A DNA stretch of 64,000 nt from an uncultured bacterium (lineage in GTDB: Bacteria > Krumholzibacteriota > Krumholzibacteriia > LZORAL124-64-63). The stretch is from positions 17,327-81,326 of the forward strand of contig CAIWHK010000008.1 in assembly GCA_903912525.1 (NCBI GenBank), in the 5' to 3' direction. The translations under genes were made by a program, and so were the position numbers. Position 1 is the first letter of the stretch. Each line of letters begins with the position of its first letter. Positions 35,155 to 43,931 of the stretch are shown piece by piece. The notes beneath the pieces were generated by a model. It was not told the origin of the DNA. It made no database searches and saw nothing but the letters and a program-made list of their open reading frames with translations.

Positions 35155-36441
35155 TTGGTCCTGTCCGAGGCGGCGGTCGTCGAAGCCGGAGTCGCCCCGG
35201 CCACCCCTGACACGATCGCCGCCTCACTTCTTCCCCCGGTCCGCCATCCCGTGGAAGCGCTGTACGAGGAAGCCGTGGCTGCGGCCGGTCGCAGCGACTG
35301 GCCGGCATACCTGTCGGCGGTCGAGCGCGCGCTCGATGCCGCGCCCGGGCATCCCGCGCTGGAGCGGCGGCGCGCGGAGGCCTTTGCGCAGCTGGGGCGG
35401 CTCGACGAGGCTGTCGTGGTGCTGCGGGGGTTGGCGGGCTGGGGGCTGAAGTTCAAGCTTGAGGACAACGAGCTGCTGGCGCCGTTGCGCGCGCGGGCCG
35501 ACTGGGCGGAGATCGCGTCGCTGTCGGCTGCGTCGCTGGCGCCGGCGGGCGCGACGACGATGACGTTCACGCTGCCGCTGGACGACTTCATCCCCGAGGG
35601 CATCGCCTGGGACCTGCGGCGCGACGTGTTCTACATGGGAAGCGTGGCGCAGCGGAAGATCGTGCGGGTCGACCGCGCGGGGGCGTGCACGGACGTCATC
35701 GCGAGCGGTGAGCACGGCTACCTGGAAGGGCTGGGCCTGGCCGTCGACGCGGCGCGCGACCGGTTGTGGGCCGTGAGCGTGGCGGCGGCGGAGGACACCC
35801 TGCAGGCCGGACGGTCGGCGGTGCACGTGTTCGACCTGGCGACGGGCGCGCTGGCGTGGTCGTGGACGTCGCGCGCGGAGGACGCCTTCGGGTTCAACGA
35901 CGTGTGCGTGCTGCCCGACGGCGGCGCGGTGGTGTCGGCCAGCGAACGCGGGTTGGTGTTGCGGTTCGGTGTTGATGGCGGCGCGCCGGTGGCGTTGACC
36001 GCGCCGGGCGCGGTGCCGGCGGCGAACGGGGTCTGCGTGGCGCCGGACGGCGCGCACCTGTACGCGTCGGCGTGGGGGCTGGGAATCATGCGCGTGGGGC
36101 TGGCCGATGGCGTGGTCGAGCCGGCGTGCGTGGCGGGCGCCGGGTTCACGACCGTGGGCGTGGACGGGTTGTACCTCGTGGACGGTTCGCTCGTGGCGGT
36201 GCAGAACTACGGCGGGCTGGATCGGGTGGTGCGGTTTGGGTTGGGCGGCGACGGGCTCATCGATGGGTGTACGGTGCTGGTGTCGCGCCAGCCGTCGTTC
36301 GTCGACCCGACGACCGGCGCGCCGGCCCGCGACGGGTTCCACTTCATCGCGAACAGTTACGTGACGCCGTTCTTCGAGAGGACGGACAAGGCGGTGAGGA
36401 CGGGGTTCGGGAAGAGCAGCGTGATGCGGGTGCAGCCGTAG
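35155..36441 (+). CDS. exported TPR plus beta-propeller (SMP-30-like) protein
   Basis: The reading frame from TTG 35155 gives 428 residues, but the same frame upstream reads HPFVIIFAALVLSEAAVV, a likely signal peptide core that begins before the TTG. The true start may be a non-ATG codon such as CTG 35116, which overlaps the stop of the previous gene. Residues about 35-110 form TPR-like helices (YLSAVERALDAAPGHPALERRRAEAFAQLGRLDEA in part), then comes a propeller with FIPEGIAWDLRR, LEGLGLAVDAARDRLW, GFNDVCVLPDG and NGVCVAPDG, like SMP-30/gluconolactonase-type domains. Enzyme activity is not shown. Confidence 0.7.
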   Translation: MVLSEAAVVEAGVAPATPDTIAASLLPPVRHPVEALYEEAVAAAGRSDWPAYLSAVERALDAAPGHPALERRRAEAFAQLGRLDEAVVVLRGLAGWGLKFKLEDNELLAPLRARADWAEIASLSAASLAPAGATTMTFTLPLDDFIPEGIAWDLRRDVFYMGSVAQRKIVRVDRAGACTDVIASGEHGYLEGLGLAVDAARDRLWAVSVAAAEDTLQAGRSAVHVFDLATGALAWSWTSRAEDAFGFNDVCVLPDGGAVVSASERGLVLRFGVDGGAPVALTAPGAVPAANGVCVAPDGAHLYASAWGLGIMRVGLADGVVEPACVAGAGFTTVGVDGLYLVDGSLVAVQNYGGLDRVVRFGLGGDGLIDGCTVLVSRQPSFVDPTTGAPARDGFHFIANSYVTPFFERTDKAVRTGFGKSSVMRVQP

Positions 36442-36458
36442 CGCCGTCGGGGAAAGAG

Positions 36459-36506
36459 TTGCGCCGGCGCAAGTGATCCCTCGGGCCATCACTTGCGCCG
36501 GCGCAA
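36459..36506. repeat. two dispersed palindromes arranged as a 48-base inverted repeat
   Basis: The palindrome cores lie at 36459-36472 and 36493-36506. The bases between and around them also pair: TTGCGCCGGCGCAAGTGAT and its exact complement 19 bases long, around the 10-base loop CCCTCGGGCC. It sits between the convergent genes ending at 36441 and 36520, so it may end transcription from both sides. There is no T-run, so it is not a standard intrinsic terminator. Confidence 0.85.
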
Positions 36507-36519
36507 TTTCTCGCAGCTT

Positions 36520-38475
36520 TCAGTCCTCGCCGACCCCGCGCTCCTCGGCCGTGATCGTCAACGACCACGCCACATGCCACGGCTCGTCATTGGGGACGAA
36601 CGTCTCGTCGATCTCCTGCGCCGAGTACCGCACCCTCAGGAAGTACCGCCCGTCGCGCCCGGGCACGAAGCGTACCGTCGGCACCAGCGCCGACAGGCAC
36701 GGGTCGTGGCGGAACACCAGACGCCGCTCGTCATCCCCGATGATCAGCTCACCATCGGTCGCACCGAGGCCGCCCTTGGCCGTGATCAGCGTCGAGTACG
36801 CCTCGCCGTGGTGCACCGGGCCGTCGCGGAAGCGGAAGACCTCGCGCGCGCGGCCGCCGTTGCGGACGGCGTAGCCCAGGCGCGCGGCGGTGAGGATGCC
36901 GGGGATGACGGTGACGTGGGCGACATGGATCTCGGCGGCGCGACGCGCCGGCAGCGTGATCTCGCCGCGCAGGGTCACGACCGGGGCCGTGTCGTGGACG
37001 ATCCACTCCTTGCGCACCTGCAGGTCGCCGTCGCTGACCTCGGTGCGGACGCCTTCGTGGTCGTCGCGCGTGAAGAACGCCTGCGGGGCGGCCGCGCGCA
37101 GGTCGGCCTGCTTCGCGCAGCCGGGCCGCTGCACGACGACGTGGCCGGTGTAGAAGTCGGCGCCCAGGGTGATGTCGTCGAAGTAGCCGTGCGCGAGCGT
37201 GCCCAGGGCCGGGCCTTTGCCCCAGCGGGGGAACGCGATGGTGCGCGCGGCCAGGCCGCGGCGCGGGTTCAGGGACATGCGGGCGGCGGCACCCTGCAAC
37301 AGGACGTCGCCGTCGTCGGCCAGGCGTGGCGCACAGGGAACGCCCTCGGTGTCGACGAGGTGCGGCATGTCGAGGCGCGGCGCCACCTCGGCCCAGCGAT
37401 CGGCTGTCAGGTGCGTGCGCAGGTCGCTCGACCACAGGAAGAGCAGGTCGCGCCAGCTTTCGTCGCTGGTGTCGCCGGCGGCCAGCAGGGTGCGCGCGCG
37501 GGCGTGGCAGGTCGTGTTCAGTTCGAGGTCGCCGCGGCCGGTCACGGCCCAGCGGTTGAGGTTGTACTTCTCCTGCTTCTTCACCGGAACCGGCTGGCCG
37601 ACGGCCTCGAGGCGCAGCGGCTGGCCGCACAGCGCCGAGGGCGGTTCGTCCAGCGTGGCAGACAGAGGCGTGAACGCGACGCCGGGTTCGGCCGCAAGCC
37701 AGCCGGCCGCGTCGCGGATGATGTCCCACTCGCCTTCCGGGTGGCCGGGCAGGCCGCCATGTTCGTCGCGGTAGCGACCGGGGCGGAAGTCGAAGACCTC
37801 GGCGTCGCTGCCGTAGAACAGCGCGTGGCGGGGGGTCGTCTCGTCGCCAGCCGGCATTCGTGCGCGCCAATGATCCAGGAACTCGATGCGCGTGACATCG
37901 CCCGAACACAACAGCTGCAGCTTCTGGAAGTCGAAGGTGTCGACCCAGATGACGGGCACCTCGCTGCCGCCGGGTCCCTGCGCGCGTTGCCAGTGCCAGC
38001 GCATGCCGCCATCCCATTCGGGATGGGCGTGCCAGGCGTTGTTCCATTCCATGATGACCGCGCGTGCGCCGGCGTCGCGGTACAGCGGGGCCAGGCCGCC
38101 GCTCCAGGCCATCTCGTTGACCAGCCACAGCGCGGGTTCGACGCCCAGCAGGTTCGCCGCGACGCGCCGTCCGAGGTCGAGATTGCGCTCGTTCACGGCT
38201 GCGGGGGCCAGCGGGCCGATGACCTGGCTGTAGCCGCTGGCCACGTACTCGGCGCGGCCGGCCTGCAGCAGTTCTCGGAAGCGCGCGATCCAGCGCGCAT
38301 CGATCCCGTTGATCATCTCGAGCGTCAGGCCGCAGGCCTCGACGGCCACCGGCACGCCGCCCTCGGCCAGGTCGAGCAGGCGATGGTAGCAACGCGTGAT
38401 GACTTCGGGGCGGCGCGACGGCGGGATGGACGAGTACATCAGGTTCAGGTGGAAGAGCGTCCCCAGCTTCAGCAT
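36520..38475 (-). CDS. glycoside hydrolase family 57-like protein
   Basis: A 651-residue protein with a GH57-like (beta/alpha)7 N-terminal domain: LGTLFHLNLMYSSIP, VAVEACGLTLEMIN, LVNEMAWSGGLAPLYRDAG (position of the catalytic Glu) and ALFYGSDAEVFDFRPGRY (position of the catalytic Asp). The last 200 residues are beta-rich. It is the fourth gene of the nonulosonic acid operon and overlaps the fusion gene by 7 bases. The sugar target is unknown; a role in trimming or making the surface glycan is inferred. Confidence 0.75.
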   Translation of the reverse strand: MLKLGTLFHLNLMYSSIPPSRRPEVITRCYHRLLDLAEGGVPVAVEACGLTLEMINGIDARWIARFRELLQAGRAEYVASGYSQVIGPLAPAAVNERNLDLGRRVAANLLGVEPALWLVNEMAWSGGLAPLYRDAGARAVIMEWNNAWHAHPEWDGGMRWHWQRAQGPGGSEVPVIWVDTFDFQKLQLLCSGDVTRIEFLDHWRARMPAGDETTPRHALFYGSDAEVFDFRPGRYRDEHGGLPGHPEGEWDIIRDAAGWLAAEPGVAFTPLSATLDEPPSALCGQPLRLEAVGQPVPVKKQEKYNLNRWAVTGRGDLELNTTCHARARTLLAAGDTSDESWRDLLFLWSSDLRTHLTADRWAEVAPRLDMPHLVDTEGVPCAPRLADDGDVLLQGAAARMSLNPRRGLAARTIAFPRWGKGPALGTLAHGYFDDITLGADFYTGHVVVQRPGCAKQADLRAAAPQAFFTRDDHEGVRTEVSDGDLQVRKEWIVHDTAPVVTLRGEITLPARRAAEIHVAHVTVIPGILTAARLGYAVRNGGRAREVFRFRDGPVHHGEAYSTLITAKGGLGATDGELIIGDDERRLVFRHDPCLSALVPTVRFVPGRDGRYFLRVRYSAQEIDETFVPNDEPWHVAWSLTITAEERGVGED

Positions 38476-40406
38476 GGCCGGGTCCGGCGCTGGCTGTACA
38501 GCCGCGCGATGTGCTCGGCGGCGCGCGCGGCGCCGTTGCCGTCGACGACGCCCGTCACCGAGCGGCGCAGGGCGACGAGGTTCGCGGGCGCCAGCGTGGT
38601 GGTCAGTTCGCGCACCAGTTGGTACTGATCGACCTGGTCGTGGCGGCCCAGGTCGGTCACCGCGCCCGTCGAGGCGAGCATCGCCACCGTGGGCGCGTCC
38701 GCCTCGTAGTTGCTGAGCACGGCGACCGGCGTGTTCATCGCCAGCGCCTCGCCGACGGCGACGCCCATCGCGGTGATGAGAACCGCCGCGCCGGCGATGA
38801 TCGCTTCGAGCGGGTCGCCCGTCACGATCACTTCCTGTTCCGGGTAGCGCCGCGCCAGGACCTGCGCCTTGATGCGCGAGTAGGGGGCCGTCGGCGCCAG
38901 CACGACCTGCACGCGCATCTCGCCGGCCACGTCGTGCAGGGCGGCCGAGACGCGCGCCGTCAGTTCGTTGGGGTCGCTGCCGCCGAAGCAGACGACCACG
39001 CGCGGGCGCGGGTCTGGGTCGGCCGGGATGTGGTCGCGGCAGGCAATCACGTCGTCGCGGATCAGCAGGTAGCCGACGCCGCCCACCAGGTCGTCGCGGC
39101 CCGCGGGCGGCTCCCAGCCGAACGACGGGATGATGCCCAGGTCGCCGGCGGTGCAACCGGGCTGGTCGATGACGACGACCACGTGCCCGTCGGCCTGCAG
39201 GCGCCGCACCAGCCCGTCGGCGGGCGTGTCGGCGTCGACCACGCAGACGGCCGGGCCGCCGAGGCGCGACAGCGAGGCCAGGAAGCTGATGTCGCGGACC
39301 AGCGACTCGTCGTCGACGAAGGTGCTGTGGTTGAAGCCGTGCCGCGCCAGCAGTGCGAGCGGGCCCGACTGGTCGGGCGTGAAGAAGAACGTGTCGGCGC
39401 CGTGGCGGTCGCGCATCGCCTCGGCCAGCGCCAGGCAGCGCGCGACGTGGCCCAGCCCCTGGCCGGCCGCGATGAAGAAGACATCGGGACCGGTGTGCGT
39501 GGATTCGGGTTGCGTGCGGGGCCAGTCGCCGCGCACGGCCATGGTCGGACGCAGGCCGTCGCGGGGCTCGGCGCGCCAGGCGCGCTCGGCCAGGTCTTCC
39601 GGCAGCGGCGCGATGCGCCCGGTGCCGTCGCATTCGGGCGAGACCGGCGCGAACGAACCGGAGATGACCGGCGCGATGGCATCGGGCAGCCAGCAGTGGC
39701 CGGCAGCGAACTCGGCGCCGTCGCCCTCGAGGTCGAAGTGGAACTCGACGCAGTCGGCGGCCCAGTGGCGCAGTGCGCGGTTGATGACGCCCGGCGACAC
39801 GGAGTGGTCCGACCAGCCGGTCTTGAACGCCACCTCGGGCCAGTCGCCGGCGAAGTTGGCGACCATCATCTCGCGCAGCGTGCCGATGGCCGCCAGGTTG
39901 CACGCGTGCTCGGGCACGGGATAGCGGCTGACGCAGTGCAGCACGGTCAGGTCGTGGCAACCCGATTCCAGCGCGGCCTCGACCGCGGCCCAGGCCTCGC
40001 CAGCGTCGGCCATGCCCGTCGAGAAGATCAGCGGCAGGCTGGTCGCGGCGCTGGCGTGGATCAGGTCGAGCCACGGCAGTTCGTAGGAGGCGACCTTCAG
40101 GAAATCGACGTGCGGCGCCAGTTCATCCACGGCCTCGAGGTCGAACGGGGTGCACCCGAACTTCAGGCCGACGTCGCGGGCCGCGTTCGCCAGTTCTGGA
40201 ATGAACCGCAGCGGCAGCTCCCAGCGCCGGCGCTCGCGGTGCTTGCGGCTGACGCGCAGGATCTCGGGCGCGAACAGCTTGTCGATGCGAAAGAGCTGGA
40301 ACTTCACGCCGGTGCAGCCGACCCGCGCGGCCTCGGTGATGAGCCGACGGCAGCGCGCCAGGTCGCCGTTGTGGTTGCTCGAGATCTCGGCGATGAACTC
40401 AGCCAT
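38469..40406 (-). CDS. NeuB/PseI-type nonulosonate synthase fused to a PseG-like domain
   Basis: A 645-residue fusion. Residues 1 to about 280 are a NeuB TIM barrel (AEISSNHNGDLARCRRL, GVKFQLFRID, KVASYELPW, GWSDHSVSP) that condenses phosphoenolpyruvate with a 6-deoxy sugar. The usual C-terminal SAF (antifreeze-like) domain is not visible; a linker (WRAEPRDGLRPT) leads at about 305 into a PseG-like nucleotide-sugar hydrolase domain (GLGHVARCLALAEAM, VCFGGSDPNELTA, LITAMGVAVGEALAM). In pseudaminic acid synthesis PseG removes UDP just before PseI condenses, so the fusion joins consecutive steps. The ATG at 40406 overlaps the pseC stop by 8 bases; a GTG start a few codons upstream is possible. 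Confidence 0.88.
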   Translation of the reverse strand: MAEFIAEISSNHNGDLARCRRLITEAARVGCTGVKFQLFRIDKLFAPEILRVSRKHRERRRWELPLRFIPELANAARDVGLKFGCTPFDLEAVDELAPHVDFLKVASYELPWLDLIHASAATSLPLIFSTGMADAGEAWAAVEAALESGCHDLTVLHCVSRYPVPEHACNLAAIGTLREMMVANFAGDWPEVAFKTGWSDHSVSPGVINRALRHWAADCVEFHFDLEGDGAEFAAGHCWLPDAIAPVISGSFAPVSPECDGTGRIAPLPEDLAERAWRAEPRDGLRPTMAVRGDWPRTQPESTHTGPDVFFIAAGQGLGHVARCLALAEAMRDRHGADTFFFTPDQSGPLALLARHGFNHSTFVDDESLVRDISFLASLSRLGGPAVCVVDADTPADGLVRRLQADGHVVVVIDQPGCTAGDLGIIPSFGWEPPAGRDDLVGGVGYLLIRDDVIACRDHIPADPDPRPRVVVCFGGSDPNELTARVSAALHDVAGEMRVQVVLAPTAPYSRIKAQVLARRYPEQEVIVTGDPLEAIIAGAAVLITAMGVAVGEALAMNTPVAVLSNYEADAPTVAMLASTGAVTDLGRHDQVDQYQLVRELTTTLAPANLVALRRSVTGVVDGNGAARAAEHIARLYSQRRTRPC

Positions 40407-41622
40407 CTTCACCACGTCCCGCGCTGCGTCCCGCGCCGGTTGTCGCCGTCAGGACAGCGTCCGGCCGTTCGGCGAAGAATCGCCAGACTTCCCCGATGAC
40501 CCGCTGCTGGTCCCCGTCACTCATCGTCGGGAACAGCGGCAGGGAGAGGGCCTCGTCATAGTAGGCCTCGGCCGCCGGGCACAGCCCGGGACCGGTGCCG
40601 AAGCGGTGACGGTACCACGGCTGCAGGTGAACGGGATAGTAATGGACTTGCGAGCCGATGTTCGCCGCCGCCAGCGCGTCGTAGAGCGCCCGCCGGTGCG
40701 CGGTGCGCACGATCATCAGGTGCCAGCAGCTGGCGTCAGGCGCGGGCCGGGCCTGCGTCCGCAGCTGGGGGATGGGCTCGAAGGCGTCGTCGTAGCGCTG
40801 CACCAGTTCCAGCCGGCGCTGCTGCACGCGGTCCAGCTTCTCAAGCTGCGCCAGGCCGAGCGCCGCCTGCAGGTCGGTCAGCCGGGCGTTGAAGCCCAGG
40901 TCCTGCATCTCGTAGTACCAGGGGCCGTCGGCGCGCTCCAGCCTCGCCGGGTCGCGCGTGATGCCGTGCGTGCGCAGCAGGGCCAGCCGCTCGGCCAGCA
41001 CCGGGTCGTTGGTCGTGACCGCGCCGCCCTCGCCCGTGGTGATGGATTTCACCGGGTGGAAGCTGAAACAGGTCATGACGCCGTGGCTGCCGTCGCCGAC
41101 GGTGTGCCAGGCGCCGCCGCCGTCGCGCCAGCGCGTGCCGACGGCGTGGCAGGCGTCCTCGATGACGACCGCGTTGTACTGCCGCGCCAGCCGCGCCAGC
41201 GCGGGCAGGTCGGCCACGCGGCCGCCCAGGTGCACCGGGACGATGGCGCGGATCGCGGGGTCGGCCAGCAGCGCGGCCTCGACCTTCGCCGGGTCCAGGG
41301 TCAGGGTCGCGGGATCGATGTCGACGAAGACCGGCTCGGCGCCGCAGAGCACGCCGGCGTTGGCCGTCGCCACGAAGGTGATCGGGGGCACGATGAAGCG
41401 GTCGCCGGGGCCCAGGCCCGCGGCGCGGAACGCGATGTAGAGCGCCAGCGTGCCGTTCGCGACGGCCACGGCATGCTGCGCGCCGCAGGCCTCAGCCAGC
41501 GCCGCCTCGAAGGCGGGCACCTGCGGGCCCTGCGTCAGCCAGTCCGAATCGAGCACCTCGCGAACGCGGCGCAGTTCCTCGCTGCCGACGTCCTGGCGAC
41601 CGTACGGCAGGAACGTGGTCAT
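40399..41622 (-). CDS. pseC: PseC-type aminotransferase (DegT/DnrJ/EryC1 family)
   Basis: The 407-residue PLP enzyme has LPYGRQDV at the N-terminus, GTLALYIAF, VIEDACHAVGT, the PLP lysine in FSFHPVKSITTGEGG, and HYYPVHLQPWY near the end, as in the UDP-4-amino-4,6-dideoxy-L-AltNAc transaminase PseC. It takes the keto sugar from PseB. It starts within the TGA of pseB (4-base overlap). DegT family members for related sugars cannot be excluded, but the PseB/PseG/PseI context favours PseC. Confidence 0.88.
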   Translation of the reverse strand: MTTFLPYGRQDVGSEELRRVREVLDSDWLTQGPQVPAFEAALAEACGAQHAVAVANGTLALYIAFRAAGLGPGDRFIVPPITFVATANAGVLCGAEPVFVDIDPATLTLDPAKVEAALLADPAIRAIVPVHLGGRVADLPALARLARQYNAVVIEDACHAVGTRWRDGGGAWHTVGDGSHGVMTCFSFHPVKSITTGEGGAVTTNDPVLAERLALLRTHGITRDPARLERADGPWYYEMQDLGFNARLTDLQAALGLAQLEKLDRVQQRRLELVQRYDDAFEPIPQLRTQARPAPDASCWHLMIVRTAHRRALYDALAAANIGSQVHYYPVHLQPWYRHRFGTGPGLCPAAEAYYDEALSLPLFPTMSDGDQQRVIGEVWRFFAERPDAVLTATTGAGRSAGRGEDG

Positions 41623-42668
41623 GCGCGGCTCCCGATGGCCATCGGCTCCTCGTCCGGCACCGCGCACATGAGCTCGGTCAGGTCCATCGCCGTCAGCCAC
41701 TGGTCGTTGGTGTCGGAGGCGTAGCGGAACTCGCGGGGCACCAGCACGCCGCCGGGGCGGATGTGCTCCTGGTGCTTCTCGGCGTACGACAGCGGGTAGA
41801 CCACGTAGTGGTCGCCGTAGTCGAAGGTCGAGCGCGCCTCGTCCTCGGTCAGCATCACCTCGTGCAGCTTCTCGCCCGGGCGGATGCCCGTCTCGACCAG
41901 CCGCGCGCGGGGATTGACGGCGTACGCGATGTCGGTGATCAGGCACGACGGGATGCGCGAGAGGAACACCTCGCCGCCGCCGCCGGTCTCGAGCGCGCGC
42001 ACGACCAGGTCGACGCTCTGGTCGAGCGTGATCCAGAAGCGCGTCATGCGTCGGTCGGTGATGGGCAGCGACTCGGCGCCCTCGGCCGTCAGCTTGCGGA
42101 AGAACGGGATGACCGAGCCGCGGCTGCCGACGACGTTGCCGTAGCGCACGACGACGAACTGGGTGCCGCCGGCGGCGTAGGCGTGGGCGGCGCGGAACAG
42201 CTTGTCCGAGACCAGCTTCGTCGCGCCGTAGAGGTTGACCGGGTTGACGGCCTTGTCGGTCGACAGCGCGACGACCTTCTTGACGCCGCGGTCGATGGCC
42301 GCGTCGAGCAGGTTCATGGCGCCGATGATGTTCGTCTGCACGGCCTCGTGCGGGTTGTATTCCATCAGGTTGACGTGCTTGAGCGCCGCGGCGTGGATGA
42401 CGTAGTCGACGCCGGTGAAGGCGCGGTACAGCCGGGCGCGGTCGCGCACGTCGCCGATGAAGAAGCGGATCCGGGCGCGGTGCGCCGCGAACTCCTGCTC
42501 CATGTGGTACTGTTTGTACTCGTCGCGGCTGTAGATGATGATGCGCCGCACGTCCGTCTTCAGGAACCGCTTGACCAGGGCGTGGCCCAGCGAACCGGTG
42601 CCTCCCGTGATCAGGATCGTCTTTCCCGAATAGATATCGCCCGTGCCGGTCGTGCCTGCGTCCACCAT
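41619..42668 (-). CDS. pseB: PseB-type UDP-GlcNAc 4,6-dehydratase (5-inverting)
   Basis: A 349-residue SDR-type enzyme: TILITGGTGSLGHALVKRF for the cofactor, IIIYSRDEYKQYHM, IRFFIGDVRDRARL, HAAALKHVNLMEYNP, ALSTDKAVNPVNLYGATKLVSDK, and RYGNVVGSRGSVIPFF, the PseB/FlaA1 signature. It opens the pathway from UDP-GlcNAc to pseudaminic-type sugars. AAGGA precedes the ATG. First gene of a four-gene overlapping operon. Confidence 0.9.
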   Translation of the reverse strand: MVDAGTTGTGDIYSGKTILITGGTGSLGHALVKRFLKTDVRRIIIYSRDEYKQYHMEQEFAAHRARIRFFIGDVRDRARLYRAFTGVDYVIHAAALKHVNLMEYNPHEAVQTNIIGAMNLLDAAIDRGVKKVVALSTDKAVNPVNLYGATKLVSDKLFRAAHAYAAGGTQFVVVRYGNVVGSRGSVIPFFRKLTAEGAESLPITDRRMTRFWITLDQSVDLVVRALETGGGGEVFLSRIPSCLITDIAYAVNPRARLVETGIRPGEKLHEVMLTEDEARSTFDYGDHYVVYPLSYAEKHQEHIRPGGVLVPREFRYASDTNDQWLTAMDLTELMCAVPDEEPMAIGSRA

Positions 42669-42995
42669 CGTTCCGTCCTTCCGTGGGGGTCTCCTGGGCA
42701 GGGCCGTGTCTCGCCCCTGGCAGGATATCGTCCACTTGCGCCGATTCCAGGCTGCCGGCGCCATTCGGCCCGGCCGTTCCGGAAATCGCAAACCATTGTC
42801 CGCGAACAGGTTTTGTCGGTGTCCAGGGCCGGAGCCTTCCCGGAAGGCAGCCTTCTCCCGATTCCCGGCCCTTGGACCTGCTGCGGTTCTGCAGGATCCG
42901 GACCAGCGACCGGCCCGCGGTCCTTGACGGCCCCCGGGGCCACCCCTAGGCTGGCCCCGGCCACCGACCGAAGCCGCCACATCCCTGGAGAGCCC
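42669..42995. other. intergenic gap with a half palindrome, divergent control region
   Basis: The 327 bases between divergent pseB and the methyltransferase contain no supportable gene. A half copy of the dispersed palindrome, ACTTGCGCCG, lies at 42734-42743; its right half is lost. No convincing promoter could be placed by eye. Confidence 0.6.
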
Positions 42996-43931
42996 ATGTC
43001 CGCAGACCCGCGCCCGCACGATGGACCCCATGACGGACCAGTCGTCGCCGCCAACCACGGCGTCGACGTCATCGACTGCCGCCACTGCGGCTTCCGCCAC
43101 GTGACGCCGCTGCCGGACCCGGCGGCCATCGACAAGCTCTACACAGAGGACTTCTACGGGACGCTGCACGAGACCTACATCGCCAGCCAGCGCGCCAACC
43201 TCGACTGGTGGCACCTGGAGTTCGGCGCGAAGTACGACCTGTTCGAGGAGCTGCTGCCGGCCGGCCGTCGCTCGCTGCTGGACGTCGGCTCGGGCCCGGG
43301 GTGGTTCGTGCAGTTCGGCTCGAAGCGCGGCTGGTCGACGATCGGCGTCGAGCCGGGACCGCCGGCCGCCGCGCACACGCGCGATACGCTCGGCGAGAAC
43401 GTCATCAACGATTTCTTCACGCCGGCGGCCGTTGCGAACGTGAAGCAGGTCGATGTCGTGCACCTGCACAACGTCCTCGAGCACGTGCCCGATCCCGCGG
43501 CGCTGCTGCGCACCGCGCACGGCGTGCTGGCGCCCGGCGGCCTGGTGTCGGTGACGTCGCCCAACGACTTCAACCCGCTGCAGGAGGCGCTTGTGCGGCA
43601 GCGGGGCCACGCGCGCTGGTGGATCTCGCCGCGCGAACACCTGAACTACTTCGACCGCGAGGGCCTCGAGGGCGTGCTGCGCCGCGAAGGCTTCGAGCCG
43701 TGCGCGCACCTGGCCAGCTTCCCGCTGGAACTGTTCGCGCTGATGGGCGAGGACTACATCGCCGACCCCGCGCTGGGCAAGGCGATCCACGGCAAGCGCA
43801 TGGCGCTGGAGCAGGAGATGCACGCCGCGGGCGAGGGCGCGCTGCTGGGACGCATCTACCGCGCGCTGGGCGAGCTTGGACTGGGGCGGACGTTGACGGT
43901 GATGGCGAGGCGTGTCGGGGAGTCGACATGA
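42996..43931 (+). CDS. SAM-dependent methyltransferase
   Basis: A 311-residue class I methyltransferase: N-terminal VIDCRHCGFRHVTPLPDP (two cysteines of a degenerate zinc motif), then SLLDVGSGPGWFVQFG (SAM motif I), VVHLHNVLEHVPDP, GGLVSVTSPNDFN. The order resembles sugar or lipid methyltransferases. It overlaps the nitrilase gene by 4 bases. It may act in the surface glycan pathway, but position alone supports that. Confidence 0.85.
   Translation: MSADPRPHDGPHDGPVVAANHGVDVIDCRHCGFRHVTPLPDPAAIDKLYTEDFYGTLHETYIASQRANLDWWHLEFGAKYDLFEELLPAGRRSLLDVGSGPGWFVQFGSKRGWSTIGVEPGPPAAAHTRDTLGENVINDFFTPAAVANVKQVDVVHLHNVLEHVPDPAALLRTAHGVLAPGGLVSVTSPNDFNPLQEALVRQRGHARWWISPREHLNYFDREGLEGVLRREGFEPCAHLASFPLELFALMGEDYIADPALGKAIHGKRMALEQEMHAAGEGALLGRIYRALGELGLGRTLTVMARRVGEST

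Noticed and set aside
38476..40074. Upstream extension of the GH57 reading frame to a 1184-residue protein
   Set aside because: The first 533 codons are Arg/Gly-rich and read through the NeuB-PseG gene in another frame. The GH57 protein starts at 38475.
41763..42995. Extension of the methyltransferase frame upstream over pseB
   Set aside because: It is antisense to pseB, and the methyltransferase has a good start at 42996.
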